DNA of 64,000 bases from Poriferisodalis sp965215815. Its GTDB lineage: Bacteria > Actinomycetota > Acidimicrobiia > Acidimicrobiales > Poriferisodalaceae. Made by a program: the position numbers and the translations under genes. Below, piece after piece: positions 50,964-59,931 of this stretch. A model generated the notes under the pieces. The model made no database searches and had not been told where the DNA came from. It saw only the letters and a list, made by a program, of their open reading frames with translations. The stretch lies in NCBI RefSeq assembly GCF_965215815.1, contig NZ_CBDCEO010000013.1:1612001-1676000 (forward strand). The letters are read 5' to 3'. Numbering within the stretch: position 1 is the stretch's first letter; each line of letters begins with the position of its first letter.

Positions 50964-51106
50964 GAAATCAGATTATCTGATCGATGTTGCGATCTCGATC
51001 GATTTTCGGGCCAGCAATCGAGCGGCGTCTTTCACCCAGAGGTTCTTGCGCGCAACGCCATTATTCGGGAGACACGCGGCGGGCCGCTCGCTAGGTTGCG
51101 GCCCTT

Positions 51107-51290
51107 ATGCCCGAGCCAGCTACCCAGTCGCCCGATGGTGACATTTTTCTGATCACTGGCATCCCGGCGTCGGGCAAGTCGACGATCGCCGAGGATCGGC
51201 TACTGGCTTGATTCGAGCGGGTTGACTGTGGCCGAAACGGTCGAACAGATCATGGCCAACCGCGCCGCCGCGCGGATTCGGGTGCGGTGA
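51107..51290 (+). pseudogene. Remnant of a small P-loop kinase gene
   Basis: ATG 51107 encodes MPEPATQSPDGDIFLITGIP then ASGKSTIAEDRLLA and stops at 51211; GIPASGKST is a Walker A. The following bases, in another frame, read LTVAETVEQIMANRAAARIR and end with a TGA at 51290, the usual C-terminus of the same kind of kinase. The central 100 or so codons are missing. Confidence 0.65.
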
Positions 51291-51299
51291 CGGTGACCG

Positions 51300-51764
51300 T
51301 CACATGACCGCTCCGCAGTCGAGGCGGTCGGAAAGGAGTTGAGCCGCGTCGCGGGCGTCCCGGACCGCGCCGACATGCATGACAGGACCGGTGTCGCCGA
51401 ATACCGAGGTGATGAACTCCTTCAGCGTCTCGATCTCATCGACGGTGGCGGGGCGGGTGTCGCCGACGCGACGGGTGAGGAGATTGTGGTCCTCGACGAG
51501 GCACTGGTCCCCGGTTTCCTCGAACCCTTCGAGCAGCCCGACGAGTTCGACTTCAACAATGTCGCCGGTGGCGGCAGGTGCGGTGTCGAGGAGGAAGCAG
51601 TCGCGGCAGTCGCCGTCGGGTGCGGCGACCCCTGGGATGAATCCGTAGGTGTACGGGTACGGCACGGCAATGGTTTGCTCGCCGACGAGGACGAGCGTGT
51701 CCTCGTCATGGAGGTGCTTGGTAACCGACCCAGCCGGGTTCTCGACGAACATCTGAATCCTCAT
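51300..51764 (-). CDS. Inorganic pyrophosphatase-like protein
   Basis: A 154-residue protein similar to family I inorganic pyrophosphatases: VPYPYTYGFIPGVAAPDGDC, then LVGLLEGFEETGDQCLVED. The signature D-G-D-x-x-D is kept as DGDCRD, but the Pro and Leu of the usual DGDPLD are Cys and Arg, and the first part of the usual N-terminus is short. It may act on another phosphate ester. Start at the internal ATG 51764; a start seven codons upstream is possible. It is divergent from the P-loop gene, and a remnant of this pair recurs at 62722-63442. Confidence 0.65.
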   Translation of the reverse strand: MRIQMFVENPAGSVTKHLHDEDTLVLVGEQTIAVPYPYTYGFIPGVAAPDGDCRDCFLLDTAPAATGDIVEVELVGLLEGFEETGDQCLVEDHNLLTRRVGDTRPATVDEIETLKEFITSVFGDTGPVMHVGAVRDARDAAQLLSDRLDCGAVM

Positions 51765-51867
51765 GTGAGCGCGCTCCAAACGCAAAGGTGCCTCTCAGGG
51801 AATCTTCGAACCGCTGGGATGGGACCTGCTCCACCGAATCCGCTCGACAGAACCAACCAACACACGA

Positions 51868-52662
51868 GTGCCGACGAGCTTCGAACCTACCCTTGGAGGA
51901 GTGCCGATCCTGAAGTGGTCCGATCCGCTGCCGGGGAAGCCGAAGCGAGTCTTGGTGGCGGGTGCGACAGGCGTCGGCAAGTCGACGCTTGCACGGCAGG
52001 TAGGGGCCCACTTGGCGCTGCCCTATGTGGAGATTGACGCCCTTTACCACGGTCCGGAGTGGCAACCGAGACCGACGTTTCGCGACGACGACATCGCTCT
52101 GGCTGCTGAGGATCAGTGGGTCACGGAGTGGCAGTACCCCGTCGCCCGCCCTCTGCTGGCCGAGCGTGCCGATCTTCTGATCTTTCTCGACTTGCCGCGA
52201 TGGGTGATGACCTTGCGGATCGTGCGGCGAACACTGCGGCGGGCGCTGCACCGAACCGAGCTCTGGAATGGAAGTCGTGAGGCACCCCTCCGGACGATCC
52301 TGAACGATCCCGACCACATCGTCCGCTGGGCGATGCGAACTCAACCCGAACACGCACCGCGTATCCCGGGATTGGCCGAGCAGCGTCCCGAACTCCCAAT
52401 CGTCTGGCTGTCCTCGCGGCGTGTGGCTTCGACGTTAGAGAGATTCTGCGCTCGGCCGATCTCATCTATCGCGTCACCGCAGCGCGCGAACTGTGTCTTG
52501 AGGACCTGTCTGACAGATTCCTCGTTGGGACCGAAGTCGATATCGCGTATGCCGGCAGCGGCGCAGACCTCAAGTGCGCGCCAGACGTCGACAGCATCGC
52601 TGTCTGCGCGCCGTACCGTACGGGCCATGATCTTGAGGGTCAGAACGTCGACGACGGCATAG
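51868..52662 (+). CDS. P-loop NTPase (adenylate-kinase-like), chimeric C-terminus
   Basis: 264 residues. The first 180 form a small P-loop kinase-like domain: VLVAGATGVGKSTLARQVG, VEIDALYHGPEWQPR, ADLLIFLDLPRW, RIVRRTLRRALHRTELW, LPIVWLSS. It closely matches the 206-aa paralogue at 62822-63442, but after base 52415 the similarity ends and the frame continues through antisense sequence of a truncated toxin gene, giving about 80 unrelated residues. The paralogue suggests that the natural end should be near residue 206. The enzyme core with Walker A is intact. Confidence 0.75.
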   Translation: MPTSFEPTLGGVPILKWSDPLPGKPKRVLVAGATGVGKSTLARQVGAHLALPYVEIDALYHGPEWQPRPTFRDDDIALAAEDQWVTEWQYPVARPLLAERADLLIFLDLPRWVMTLRIVRRTLRRALHRTELWNGSREAPLRTILNDPDHIVRWAMRTQPEHAPRIPGLAEQRPELPIVWLSSRRVASTLERFCARPISSIASPQRANCVLRTCLTDSSLGPKSISRMPAAAQTSSARQTSTASLSARRTVRAMILRVRTSTTA

Positions 52663-52700
52663 TTGTTGCTGACAGCGGTCGGCAGGCAGTCGATGCGCAC
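52424..52700 (-). pseudogene. Truncated partner gene of the AbiEi-like protein (AbiEii-type toxin remnant)
   Basis: GTG 52700 begins 17 bp after the AbiEi-like stop and reads MRIDCLPTAVSNNYAVVDVL, TLKIMARTVRRADSDAVDVW, RALEVCAAAGI. The pattern L-x-x-K-x-x-A-R ... D-x-x-D-x-x-x-L is what the C-terminal part of AbiEii/nucleotidyltransferase toxins shows. The nucleotidyltransferase N-terminus is missing and the 3' end is cut where the duplicated P-loop segment begins. The assignment is an inference from position and pattern. Confidence 0.5.
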
Positions 52701-52716
52701 TTCAAGTCGAGTTGTT

Positions 52717-53715
52717 CTAGCGGGCTAGTAGCCATTCACGAATTCTCTCTGCGGTTTCGTGTCGGTCGGTCCCGCCGAGTCGCTGGAGATCCAAGATCAC
52801 CTGCGTCGGATGGGCAAGAGTCGGATCGCCGTCCTGGCGGATACGTAGTACCGAGACATCTGCCGGCACGATCAACTCGACGTTCGCGTCGTCGGGGCCT
52901 TGAGCGGGAGTCATCTCGAGGTGGGCAGCCAATCGGTGATCGCCGGCGTACACGGTCGAGTGCGTCGGGACGCGCCACGGGACCAGGCGGTCAGCGGCGA
53001 CGTCACCCGAGATGACGGCGTCAGCTCGCAGGGACTCTGCAGCGGCCACGATTCGCTCGCACGTCTGCTGAGGAGGATCAAGCGAGTAGAACCAGCTGGT
53101 GAACCCGCGCGCTCCCGCATAGTCCCTCAGTAGGGCATCGAGCAGCGCTGGCCGGTCCGCCGCCCATCTTGATCGCCCTTGGCGTTCGACGAGCCCAGCA
53201 GCCGACAGCGCCGACAACACCTGTGACACCCGAGGCTGGCTGACACCAGCTCGTTCGGCGAACTCGGTTTCCCCCTCCACGACGCCCTCGGAAATGAGTG
53301 AACGGATGATCGACCACGATCCGGATCCTGTCGGCAAGCCGCGACGCGGTTTCCTCACAGAACGGCTCGGCACGCGCCGACTGATGCGGATTCCGCGTGC
53401 ACGGACATCAGCGTTGCCGTGGGTGTCGGCCCACGACCACTGCGCTTCGGTGAGCGCTCGCCCGGTGGACTCGGTAATGAACGGTGCCACGAGCAGAGGG
53501 ACACCCTCGGCTGCGAGACGATCTCGCTGGGGCTCCAATCGCCGGGTCTCGCCGGGATACGGAGCGCGGCTCTTCACCTCGACAGCGAATCGAACCCGCA
53601 TGTCGTCAACCTCGGCGTCGAGCACGACATCTGCATGAGCAGTTGTATGCGCGTCTGAACTCAGAGTCCCGGCGATGCCGACGCTGTCGAACAGCTGCAT
53701 TACCTCCATAAGCAT
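52717..53715 (-). CDS. AbiEi-like antitoxin/transcriptional regulator
   Basis: 332 residues. An N-terminal restriction-like part (VRFAVEVKSRAPYPGETRRL, LLVAPFITESTGRAL) is followed by a winged HTH (FAERAGVSQPRVSQVLSALS, AAGLVERQGRSRW) and a C-terminal domain of about 150 residues ending IREWLLAR. This layout fits the AbiEi-type antitoxin family of type IV systems. A near-consensus promoter (53722-53750) places transcription start at or next to the ATG, so the mRNA is probably leaderless. The AbiEii-type partner downstream is truncated. Confidence 0.55.
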   Translation of the reverse strand: MLMEVMQLFDSVGIAGTLSSDAHTTAHADVVLDAEVDDMRVRFAVEVKSRAPYPGETRRLEPQRDRLAAEGVPLLVAPFITESTGRALTEAQWSWADTHGNADVRARGIRISRRVPSRSVRKPRRGLPTGSGSWSIIRSLISEGVVEGETEFAERAGVSQPRVSQVLSALSAAGLVERQGRSRWAADRPALLDALLRDYAGARGFTSWFYSLDPPQQTCERIVAAAESLRADAVISGDVAADRLVPWRVPTHSTVYAGDHRLAAHLEMTPAQGPDDANVELIVPADVSVLRIRQDGDPTLAHPTQVILDLQRLGGTDRHETAERIREWLLAR

Positions 53716-53757
53716 GTAAATATTATAAGTGACGTGCTTATTTCTGCCAATTGCTTA
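53708..53757. promoter_or_regulatory. Repeated ATAAGCA boxes, candidate operator
   Basis: ATAAGCATGT (53708-53717) and its near-inverted partner ACGTGCTTAT (53732-53741) flank the -10 box; a third TTGCTTAT-type box lies at 53751-53758 and overlaps the upstream edge of the -35. The layout suits autorepression by the winged-helix protein encoded downstream. Confidence 0.6.
53722..53750 (-). promoter_or_regulatory. Near-consensus promoter of the AbiEi-like gene
   Basis: On the minus strand: -35 TTGGCA (53750-53745), 17-bp spacer, -10 TATAAT (53727-53722). The ATG at 53715 lies 7 nt beyond the -10 box, so the message probably starts at the initiation codon. This is the most AT-rich patch in the region. 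Confidence 0.75.
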
Positions 53758-53861
53758 TTGGACGACGCGCCTCTCAAGTCGAACGCCGCTGTCGGAGCGT
53801 GTCGAGCCGATATCTGCCGCCACTTAGTCATCAACGACTGGGGCGGAATTGCGCTTCTGCG

Positions 53862-54185
53862 CTAGCGGCGGTCGCTGACTGGGCAATGAGAGTGCAGGGC
53901 TGCTCTGCGCGCTGAACGGTCGGGCGTGCTGGGCCAGCCTGCCAACCAGGGATCGGCAGCGTCACAGACAGGGGCAAATTGCCAGACGGCGTGCGCGAGG
54001 TCCCACATCGGCGTTGAGACGAAAATCCCGTCCCAGTCGCCAGCACTCGGCATCGGTCAGCACCCACCCCTCGATCCAGCTGAGCACGATCAAGCCATCG
54101 GGCTCGGTGCCGAGGAATCGTGGGGCACCAGCGAAACCGGCTTGCTCGAGGTGCACGAGCAGTTGCAGAATGCCTAGCGGCTCAG
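53862..54185 (-). pseudogene. Decayed aminoglycoside-phosphotransferase-like gene
   Basis: The minus strand reads LGILQLLVHLEQAGFAGAPR, FLGTEPDGLIVLSWIEGWVL in one frame, then switches to another frame with DWDGIFVSTPMWDLAHAVWQ and FAPVCDAADPWLAGW. This is the order of the APH/choline-kinase fold, but the segment with the HGDxxxxN catalytic loop is missing between them and the frame is broken. Confidence 0.6.
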
Positions 54186-54932
54186 CGTTCGCCTGCGGTC
54201 GCCTGTGTGCTGTGAGGCTGTACGGACGGCGGCCGCATCCGGTTTGACGGACGGGCCGATGTCGGTCTCAGAAGCCCGGGATGAAGAAGGTGTCTCGGTG
54301 GTGCTCGAATTCCGCTCTTGCCTTGGCAGCCTTCGAGCCACGTCGCTCAGCACTGCCGCTGAAGCAGCATTTCCACAGGTCAGGGCTCTGCTGGAAGGGG
54401 AAACGGAGCCAGGAAAAGGTGAGGCAGAGGAGCGCTGGATCAGGCTCTTACCTCGCTATTTCTTCGTCCACCTTTCCCACGTGTACACACCCTCGATGGC
54501 GATCCGGCAATTCTCGTGATCAAGCGTCGAACGGCCCGAACCCCAAGTAGGGCTATGCCCTTGGCTGCCCAGTCCCGTGAAGATCCGGCGCCGTAGTCAG
54601 CCCCACAAGCTGGAAAACACGTTCAACGTTTCCGCAATGTAGCCGTCCGTTGGTGGTGCCTATGGGTCCATGAGTCACGGTGACGACCGGTGCATCAGGG
54701 ACGGTTGAGGCGACTGTGGTGGTATCGGTGGTATCGGTGCTGTCGCGCATCTTGTAGTTTGTCTGCCGACATCTGTAGCGGCGGGTCGCGGCGCAGTGCG
54801 TCCGGCAATAAGGCAGGTGCTCCGGGCGCTTCTTCTGTCGGCACAGATGCGGCCGATCCCGATTTGCGATCAAGTATCCCCACTGGCCTTCCGGCTGTCC
54901 ATGGCGTAGCCGTCGTTCATATGGAGACAGCA
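54186..54932. other. 750-bp stretch with no firm gene
   Basis: A 104-codon frame at 54205-54519 on the plus strand and a 65-codon frame at 54553-54750 on the minus strand are open, but neither has a ribosome-binding site or a recognised domain. A short tandem GGTATCGGT repeat lies at 54720-54740. The 5' leader of the PLP enzyme gene occupies the last part; no known riboswitch class could be identified in it. Confidence 0.4.
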
Positions 54933-56111
54933 ATGAACCGACTCGCTCACCATCCCGAAACGGCCGCTCTGTTGGCCGGCCGCAGCGCCGAAGGCGGACT
55001 GGCGCCTGGACTCGAGCCATCCACAGCGTTCGGGGCGGCGGACGCGGCGGATGCCGCGCGCAGAGCCGTACGTCCCCGTGTCACCGATTTCTACGGGAGG
55101 TACGGCAATCCCACGGTGCAGGCATTCGCCGACGCCGTGGCCGAACTGGAGGGTGCCGAGGCAGCCATCTGCAGTTCCAGCGGAATGGGCGCCATCTCGA
55201 CGGTGGTGCTCGGGATGTGCTCGCAAGGAAGCCATGTGGTCACCCAGCGTCAACTGTTCTCTGGCACGTTGCAGCTCTTCACCCAGGTATGTCCGCGATT
55301 TGGGATCGACGTCACCTTTGTGGATGTGGACCAAACCGAGGCATGGCTGGCCGCCGTCGAGCCGGGCCGCACGACATTGGTCTTCGTCGAGACGCCCAGC
55401 AACCCGACGCTTGCCCTGGCCGATCTCGATGCGTTGGGCGCCATCGCCGGCCCAATCACCGTGGTCGACTCGACGATGGCCACGCCGCTCATCCAGCGTC
55501 CTCTGGACTACGGAGTGGACCTCGTGGTCCACTCGGCCACCAAAGCACTGTCGGGCCACAACGACGCCACTCTCGGGGTGATTGCTGGCGAGAAGACGCT
55601 GGTCAACGAACTGTGGGGCTATGGGGTGGTGCAGGGCAGTTCGGCGTCGGCGTTCGACAGCTGGAATGCGCTGCGCGGCCTCAAGACACTCGGGGTCCGC
55701 ATCGAGCGCCAGTGTGCGAATGCTCTGCAGGCTGCCAGCATTCTCAGCGCCCACAGCGCCGTCGCCGAGGTGTTCTACCCCGGACTCGACCGGCATCCTC
55801 AGCGCGAACTCGCGGCCAGGCAGATGGCATCGGGCGGAGGCTGCGTCACCTTCGAGTTCGTCGGGGGTTACGAGGCAGCCTGCACATTTGTGGAAGCGCT
55901 GCATCTGGCCCACTTGGCGCCTTCGCTGGGTGGTCCCGAGACGCTCGTCAACCATCCTGCGTCGATGACCCATGCCCAGCTTGCACCCACTGAGCGTGCA
56001 GCAATCGGCATCGGCGAGGGGATGATCAGGATGTCGATGGGACTCGAGCATCCCGACGACGTGACAGCCGACATCTGCTCGGCACTGCAGGCTGCACACA
56101 CCTGCTCGTGA
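54933..56111 (+). CDS. PLP-dependent sulfur-amino-acid enzyme (Cys/Met metabolism family)
   Basis: A 392-residue member of the cystathionine gamma-synthase/gamma-lyase family. FYGRYGNPTVQAFADAVAEL and AAICSSSGMGAISTVVL are the cofactor-phosphate and aromatic regions; VVDSTMATPLIQRPLDYG has the PLP-binding Asp, and VHSATKALSGHND has the Schiff-base Lys; GEGMIRMSMGLEHPDD is the conserved carboxylate-binding end. The start ATG 54933 has GGAG six bases upstream; the ATG 12 bp earlier does not. It is separated from the siroheme operon by 103 bp. Synthase or lyase activity cannot be separated by eye. Confidence 0.9.
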   Translation: MNRLAHHPETAALLAGRSAEGGLAPGLEPSTAFGAADAADAARRAVRPRVTDFYGRYGNPTVQAFADAVAELEGAEAAICSSSGMGAISTVVLGMCSQGSHVVTQRQLFSGTLQLFTQVCPRFGIDVTFVDVDQTEAWLAAVEPGRTTLVFVETPSNPTLALADLDALGAIAGPITVVDSTMATPLIQRPLDYGVDLVVHSATKALSGHNDATLGVIAGEKTLVNELWGYGVVQGSSASAFDSWNALRGLKTLGVRIERQCANALQAASILSAHSAVAEVFYPGLDRHPQRELAARQMASGGGCVTFEFVGGYEAACTFVEALHLAHLAPSLGGPETLVNHPASMTHAQLAPTERAAIGIGEGMIRMSMGLEHPDDVTADICSALQAAHTCS

Positions 56112-56214
56112 TCGCCACCGTGTGAAATCTGGGACCGATATCGGGCTGGCCAGACACGCCGCAGCTAATTCCTGACTAATTCGATCATATTTGTCGGTAA
56201 TATGGCTGCCGCCT

Positions 56215-56916
56215 ATGTCAACACCCGTGTCAACACCTGCCCCGTTCCTTGCCGACTGGCACTCGTACCCCGTGTACCTCGACCTTCGCGGCCGTCGGGT
56301 GTTGGTGGTCGGCGCAGGCGTCGTGGCCGCACGCAAGATCGAGCGCTTGGTGCCCACTGGTGCGGCAGTCACCGTCGTGGCGCCGACTGCGGTCCCCGCA
56401 ATCGCCGAGCGAGATGACGTGCGATGGCACCGCCGGCCCTATCAGCAGGGCGAAGTCGCGGGCTACCGGCTGGCGTTCACCTGCACGGGCGAACTCGAGG
56501 TGGACGCGCAGGTGTTCGCGGACGGCGAAGCGAGCGGCGTCTGGGTCAACTCGGCCGACGACATCGACAATTGCTCGTTCATCCTGCCGGCTGTAGCGCG
56601 ACGAGGCACGCTGTCGGTCTCGGTCTGCACGCAAGGCGCCACTCCGGCGCTGGCGTCGTGGCTGCGCAGCCGCTTCGGGCGCGAACTCGACGACGGTGCA
56701 GAGGAACTCGTTCGGCTCTTGAGCGCTGCACGGGCTGAACTGCGCGCAGCCACCGGGACGTCGGAGCATCCGGGCTGGCAGGAAGCCCTCGACGACGGCC
56801 TCCTCGACGCCGTCAGGGCTGGCCGGGGCGCGTGGGCACGGCGGAGGCTGCGCGCCGCCCTCGGCCTTGACGCAGCCGACGACACAGAGCAGACCCAAGC
56901 GGTGACGCTTCGATGA
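56215..56916 (+). CDS. Precorrin-2 dehydrogenase/sirohydrochlorin ferrochelatase-like
   Basis: A 233-residue protein matching the N-terminal half of CysG (Met8/SirC type). NAD-binding motif VLVVGAGVVAARKIERLVPT, then GVWVNSADDIDNCSFILPAV, RRGTLSVSVCTQGATPALAS, the conserved catalytic block. The C-terminus extends through a helical dimer domain. It should oxidise precorrin-2 to sirohydrochlorin and may insert iron. The ATG 56215 is chosen for its fit to the family; TTG 56191 is upstream in frame. It is coupled to the next gene by ATGA (56913-56916). Confidence 0.92.
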   Translation: MSTPVSTPAPFLADWHSYPVYLDLRGRRVLVVGAGVVAARKIERLVPTGAAVTVVAPTAVPAIAERDDVRWHRRPYQQGEVAGYRLAFTCTGELEVDAQVFADGEASGVWVNSADDIDNCSFILPAVARRGTLSVSVCTQGATPALASWLRSRFGRELDDGAEELVRLLSAARAELRAATGTSEHPGWQEALDDGLLDAVRAGRGAWARRRLRAALGLDAADDTEQTQAVTLR

Positions 56917-57704
56917 CGGTGTATCTGGTCGGCGCAGGACCCGGCGACCCGGACTTGCTGACGATGCGGGCAGCGCGACTGCTGGAACGGGCCGATGTGG
57001 TGATCCATGACCGGCTCGTCGGATCGGGCGTCCTCGATCTCATTCCGTCGGGAACACCGCTGGTCGATGTCGGCAAGCGACCGGGCGATCCGCGTGGCGC
57101 CCAGGCCGACCTCAACGCCCTGCTGGTCCACTACGCGGCTCTCTACGAGGTCGTTGTCCGGCTCAAAGGCGGCGACCCTTATGTGTTCGGCCGAGGCGGC
57201 GAGGAGGCCTTCGCGTTGCTCAACGCCGGTCATCACGTGGAAGTAGTGCCCGGCCTGTCGAGCGCTCTTGCTGCTCCCGCGGCCGCCGGCATCCCGCTGA
57301 CCCATCGAGGCCGATCGCATGGCTTCACCGTCGTAACTGCTGCCAGCGCCCACGACGTGGCGGGCGTGAACTGGCTCGCCCTCGCCCAGCTCGACCACAC
57401 GCTGGTAGTGCTCATGGGGGTGCGCTTGGCGCCTCACATCGCCACGTCGCTGATCGCAGGCGGCCGGTCGCCCGATGAGCCGGTCGCGGTGATCGGCTCA
57501 GCCACAACCGCAAGTCAACAGGTGGAGCGCACCACCCTTGCCCGGCTCGCACAGGTCCGAGTTCCCGCCCCGGCAACCATCGTGATCGGCGATGTCGCGG
57601 GTTTTGAAGGGTTGCCGGTGTGGCAAGGCGACCATCTCACCACCCACCACGAATCCGCATACAACAGCACTGCTCACCACGGCGCCCTCGGAGGCACAGC
57701 ATGA
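56913..57704 (+). CDS. cobA: Uroporphyrinogen-III C-methyltransferase
   Basis: A 263-residue SAM-dependent methyltransferase making precorrin-2, the first committed step to siroheme. Motifs: YLVGAGPGDPDLLTMRAARL at the N-terminus, VIHDRLV, VRLKGGDPYVFGRGGEEAFA and VVPGLSSALAAPAAAGIPLT. The stop overlaps the reductase start (ATGA at 57701-57704). With the preceding gene it supplies the siroheme for the reductase that follows. The protein is standalone, not fused as in CysG. Confidence 0.94.
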   Translation: MTVYLVGAGPGDPDLLTMRAARLLERADVVIHDRLVGSGVLDLIPSGTPLVDVGKRPGDPRGAQADLNALLVHYAALYEVVVRLKGGDPYVFGRGGEEAFALLNAGHHVEVVPGLSSALAAPAAAGIPLTHRGRSHGFTVVTAASAHDVAGVNWLALAQLDHTLVVLMGVRLAPHIATSLIAGGRSPDEPVAVIGSATTASQQVERTTLARLAQVRVPAPATIVIGDVAGFEGLPVWQGDHLTTHHESAYNSTAHHGALGGTA

Positions 57705-59521
57705 CAATTTTCTACCGACCGGCTGCTCACCAGCGGCCCGTACCACGCGACACGGAGCTCGCCGAGCCGTTCCTGGGCGACATCGTCAAATGGGAGTCGA
57801 TCACCCAGCAGTACTTCGACGGTCACATCGACGAGGACGTGTACAAGACGTATCGACTGACCAACGGCGTCTACGGCCAGCGCCAAGGCGGACGCAACCA
57901 GATGCTGCGCGTGAAAGTGCCGTACGGGTCGATTCGGCCCGAACAGCTCGAGATGATCGGCTACCTCGCCGAGCATTACAGCCGGGGCTGGGCGCACATC
58001 ACCACACGTCAGAACTTGCAGATGCACTACGTGCAACTCGACCAGATGGGCGAAGTGCTGCGGCTGCTGGCGAGTGTGGGCCTCACGACACGGGAGGCAT
58101 GCGGAGATACGGTGCGCAACATAGCGGGCTGCCATCTGGCCGGTGCGTGCCCGTATGAGATTCTGGACATCTCGCCGTGGGCCGAGGCCGCATACGAGCA
58201 CTTCGTGCGCAACCCCATCGCCCAGCGGCTCCCCCGGAAGTTCAAGATCAACTTCTCGGGCTGCGACACCGATTGCGGCCAGGCCATGTTCAACGATGTC
58301 GGTGTTGTAGCGGCCGTCGATATGAACGAACACGGCAAGCGCCAAGCCGGCTTTCGGGTGTATGTGGCTGGAGGCCTTGGGGCCAACCCCCATGCCGCGC
58401 TGGCATTGGAGGACTTCACTCCACGCGAAGACCTGCTGCCGACGATCGAAGCGATTCTGCGGGTCTTCGACCAAGCGGGCAACCGCGACAACAGGCTCCG
58501 CGCCCGCATGAAGTGGCTCGTGGACACGCTAGGAATCGACGAGGTCCGGCGTCGAGTGCTCAGCATCCGCCGAACGCTGATTGCCTCGACGAGCTGGCCC
58601 GGCGGGCTTCCCGATGCCGTGAAGCTCGACGGCGACGAGCCTGCGGGGCGGGCATCGGACGGTGTCAGCCTCGTGGGCCACGGCGCTGCATCGGTCCCTG
58701 TGACCATTGCTGCCCGCCGCCCGGTCGACGGGGCGAGCGAATACGCCGACTGGGAGCGGGTCAACGTGGTGCGCGGCACCACCAACGGCACCGTCTCTGC
58801 CTACGCACATGCCCCCCTCGGCGACATCACCACGGCACAGTTCCGCGCCCTCGCAGACGCCCAGCGCGCCCTGGGGGCAAGCGTGCGGCTGACGAATCGT
58901 CAGAACCTCGTCTTCCGAGACCTGCAAGAGCATCAACTGGGAGACCTCTACCGCCGGCTCGCTGAGATCGGCATGGCCTCGGCCGGCGCCGAGCTGCTGC
59001 GCGATGTGGTGGCATGCCCGGGTGCTGACACGTGCAATCTGGCAGTGACCCAGTCGAGAGGGCTGGCAGAAGCGATCACCGATGCGCTCGAAGAAGCCGG
59101 GCTGGCCGAAGTGCCAGGGCTTCGCATCAACATCTCGGGCTGCATGAACAGCTGCGGTCAGCATCATGTCGCGGACATCGGCTTCTTCGGCATCGAGCGG
59201 CGCGTCGAGGCCAAGTCGGCACCCGGGTACCAGTTGCTGCTCGGTGGTCATGTCGGCCAAGAGCAGATCAAGTTCGGGTCCCGGGCGCTGCGACTGCCCG
59301 CCAAGAATGCGCCGCACGCGGTCGTGCGAATCGTCGAGCGCTATGTGGGGGAGCGGGATGCAGGCGAGACGTTTGCAACCTGGCTCGAGCGTGCGGGCGG
59401 CGCATCAGCGGTGGCGCGCAGCCTGCGAGACCTCGATCGCTTCGACACCGAGGAGCACTTCGCCGACTACAACGAGACGGGTCCCTTCGCGGTCGCCGTC
59501 GGCGAGTCCGAGTGCCTCTGA
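57701..59521 (+). CDS. Siroheme-dependent sulfite/nitrite reductase
   Basis: A 606-residue ferredoxin-type assimilatory reductase with two nitrite/sulfite-reductase half domains. The first has TTRQNLQMHYVQLDQM and INFSGCDTDCGQAM; the second has LTNRQNLVFRDL and the [4Fe-4S]-siroheme cysteine set ACPGADTCNLAVTQSRGL and NISGCMNSCGQHHVAD. ATG 57701 is coupled to cobA by ATGA. A sulfite role is favoured because of the sulfur-amino-acid gene nearby; nitrite remains possible. No electron donor or APS/PAPS reductase is in the window. Confidence 0.93.
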   Translation: MTIFYRPAAHQRPVPRDTELAEPFLGDIVKWESITQQYFDGHIDEDVYKTYRLTNGVYGQRQGGRNQMLRVKVPYGSIRPEQLEMIGYLAEHYSRGWAHITTRQNLQMHYVQLDQMGEVLRLLASVGLTTREACGDTVRNIAGCHLAGACPYEILDISPWAEAAYEHFVRNPIAQRLPRKFKINFSGCDTDCGQAMFNDVGVVAAVDMNEHGKRQAGFRVYVAGGLGANPHAALALEDFTPREDLLPTIEAILRVFDQAGNRDNRLRARMKWLVDTLGIDEVRRRVLSIRRTLIASTSWPGGLPDAVKLDGDEPAGRASDGVSLVGHGAASVPVTIAARRPVDGASEYADWERVNVVRGTTNGTVSAYAHAPLGDITTAQFRALADAQRALGASVRLTNRQNLVFRDLQEHQLGDLYRRLAEIGMASAGAELLRDVVACPGADTCNLAVTQSRGLAEAITDALEEAGLAEVPGLRINISGCMNSCGQHHVADIGFFGIERRVEAKSAPGYQLLLGGHVGQEQIKFGSRALRLPAKNAPHAVVRIVERYVGERDAGETFATWLERAGGASAVARSLRDLDRFDTEEHFADYNETGPFAVAVGESECL

Positions 59522-59931
59522 GCGAGTGATGCTGGCGCGGTGTTCAGAACAGCTCAGAAGAGCGTGGTGTCGGGATGGGCGGACGCTCGTGCGTAGGTTG
59601 CCAGTGCTGAGCTTGTGTTCCGGTGGGCTGCGCTGGGAACAGGCTGCGCGTCGGGCAGCGTATCGGCGTATGACTAGCCGAGCCGGTAAGTGGCGCACGG
59701 GCCATGCGTTGCCAGCGCCGCACGGTGGACCGGCGGCATGAATCCAACATCACGCCTCCACCGAATCCAAGGATCCCCAGAGCCTGCGCAATACCCAGGG
59801 TGAATCAACGGGCAAACTGCGGCAGTGCGCGTGCTGTGGCGCGGATGTTGCAGCGTGAACGTCGGCGCGATGAGAAGAGGCCAACAGCGCTGTCATGGCA
59901 CTTGATGAGCCCGTGAGGTCGCCTGCCCGAG
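59522..59931. other. 410-bp convergent intergenic region, nothing recognised
   Basis: The region lies between the 3' ends of the reductase and antiporter genes. No open frame with a plausible start and no clear terminator hairpin with a T-run was seen. Confidence 0.5.

Noticed and set aside
51816..52037. Alternative frame over the 5' part of the P-loop gene
   Set aside because: The P-loop frame has family motifs and a conserved paralogue; the other frame has neither.
54700..54932. SAM-type riboswitch before the PLP enzyme gene
   Set aside because: The leader length would suit one, but no conserved core of a known SAM riboswitch class could be matched by eye.
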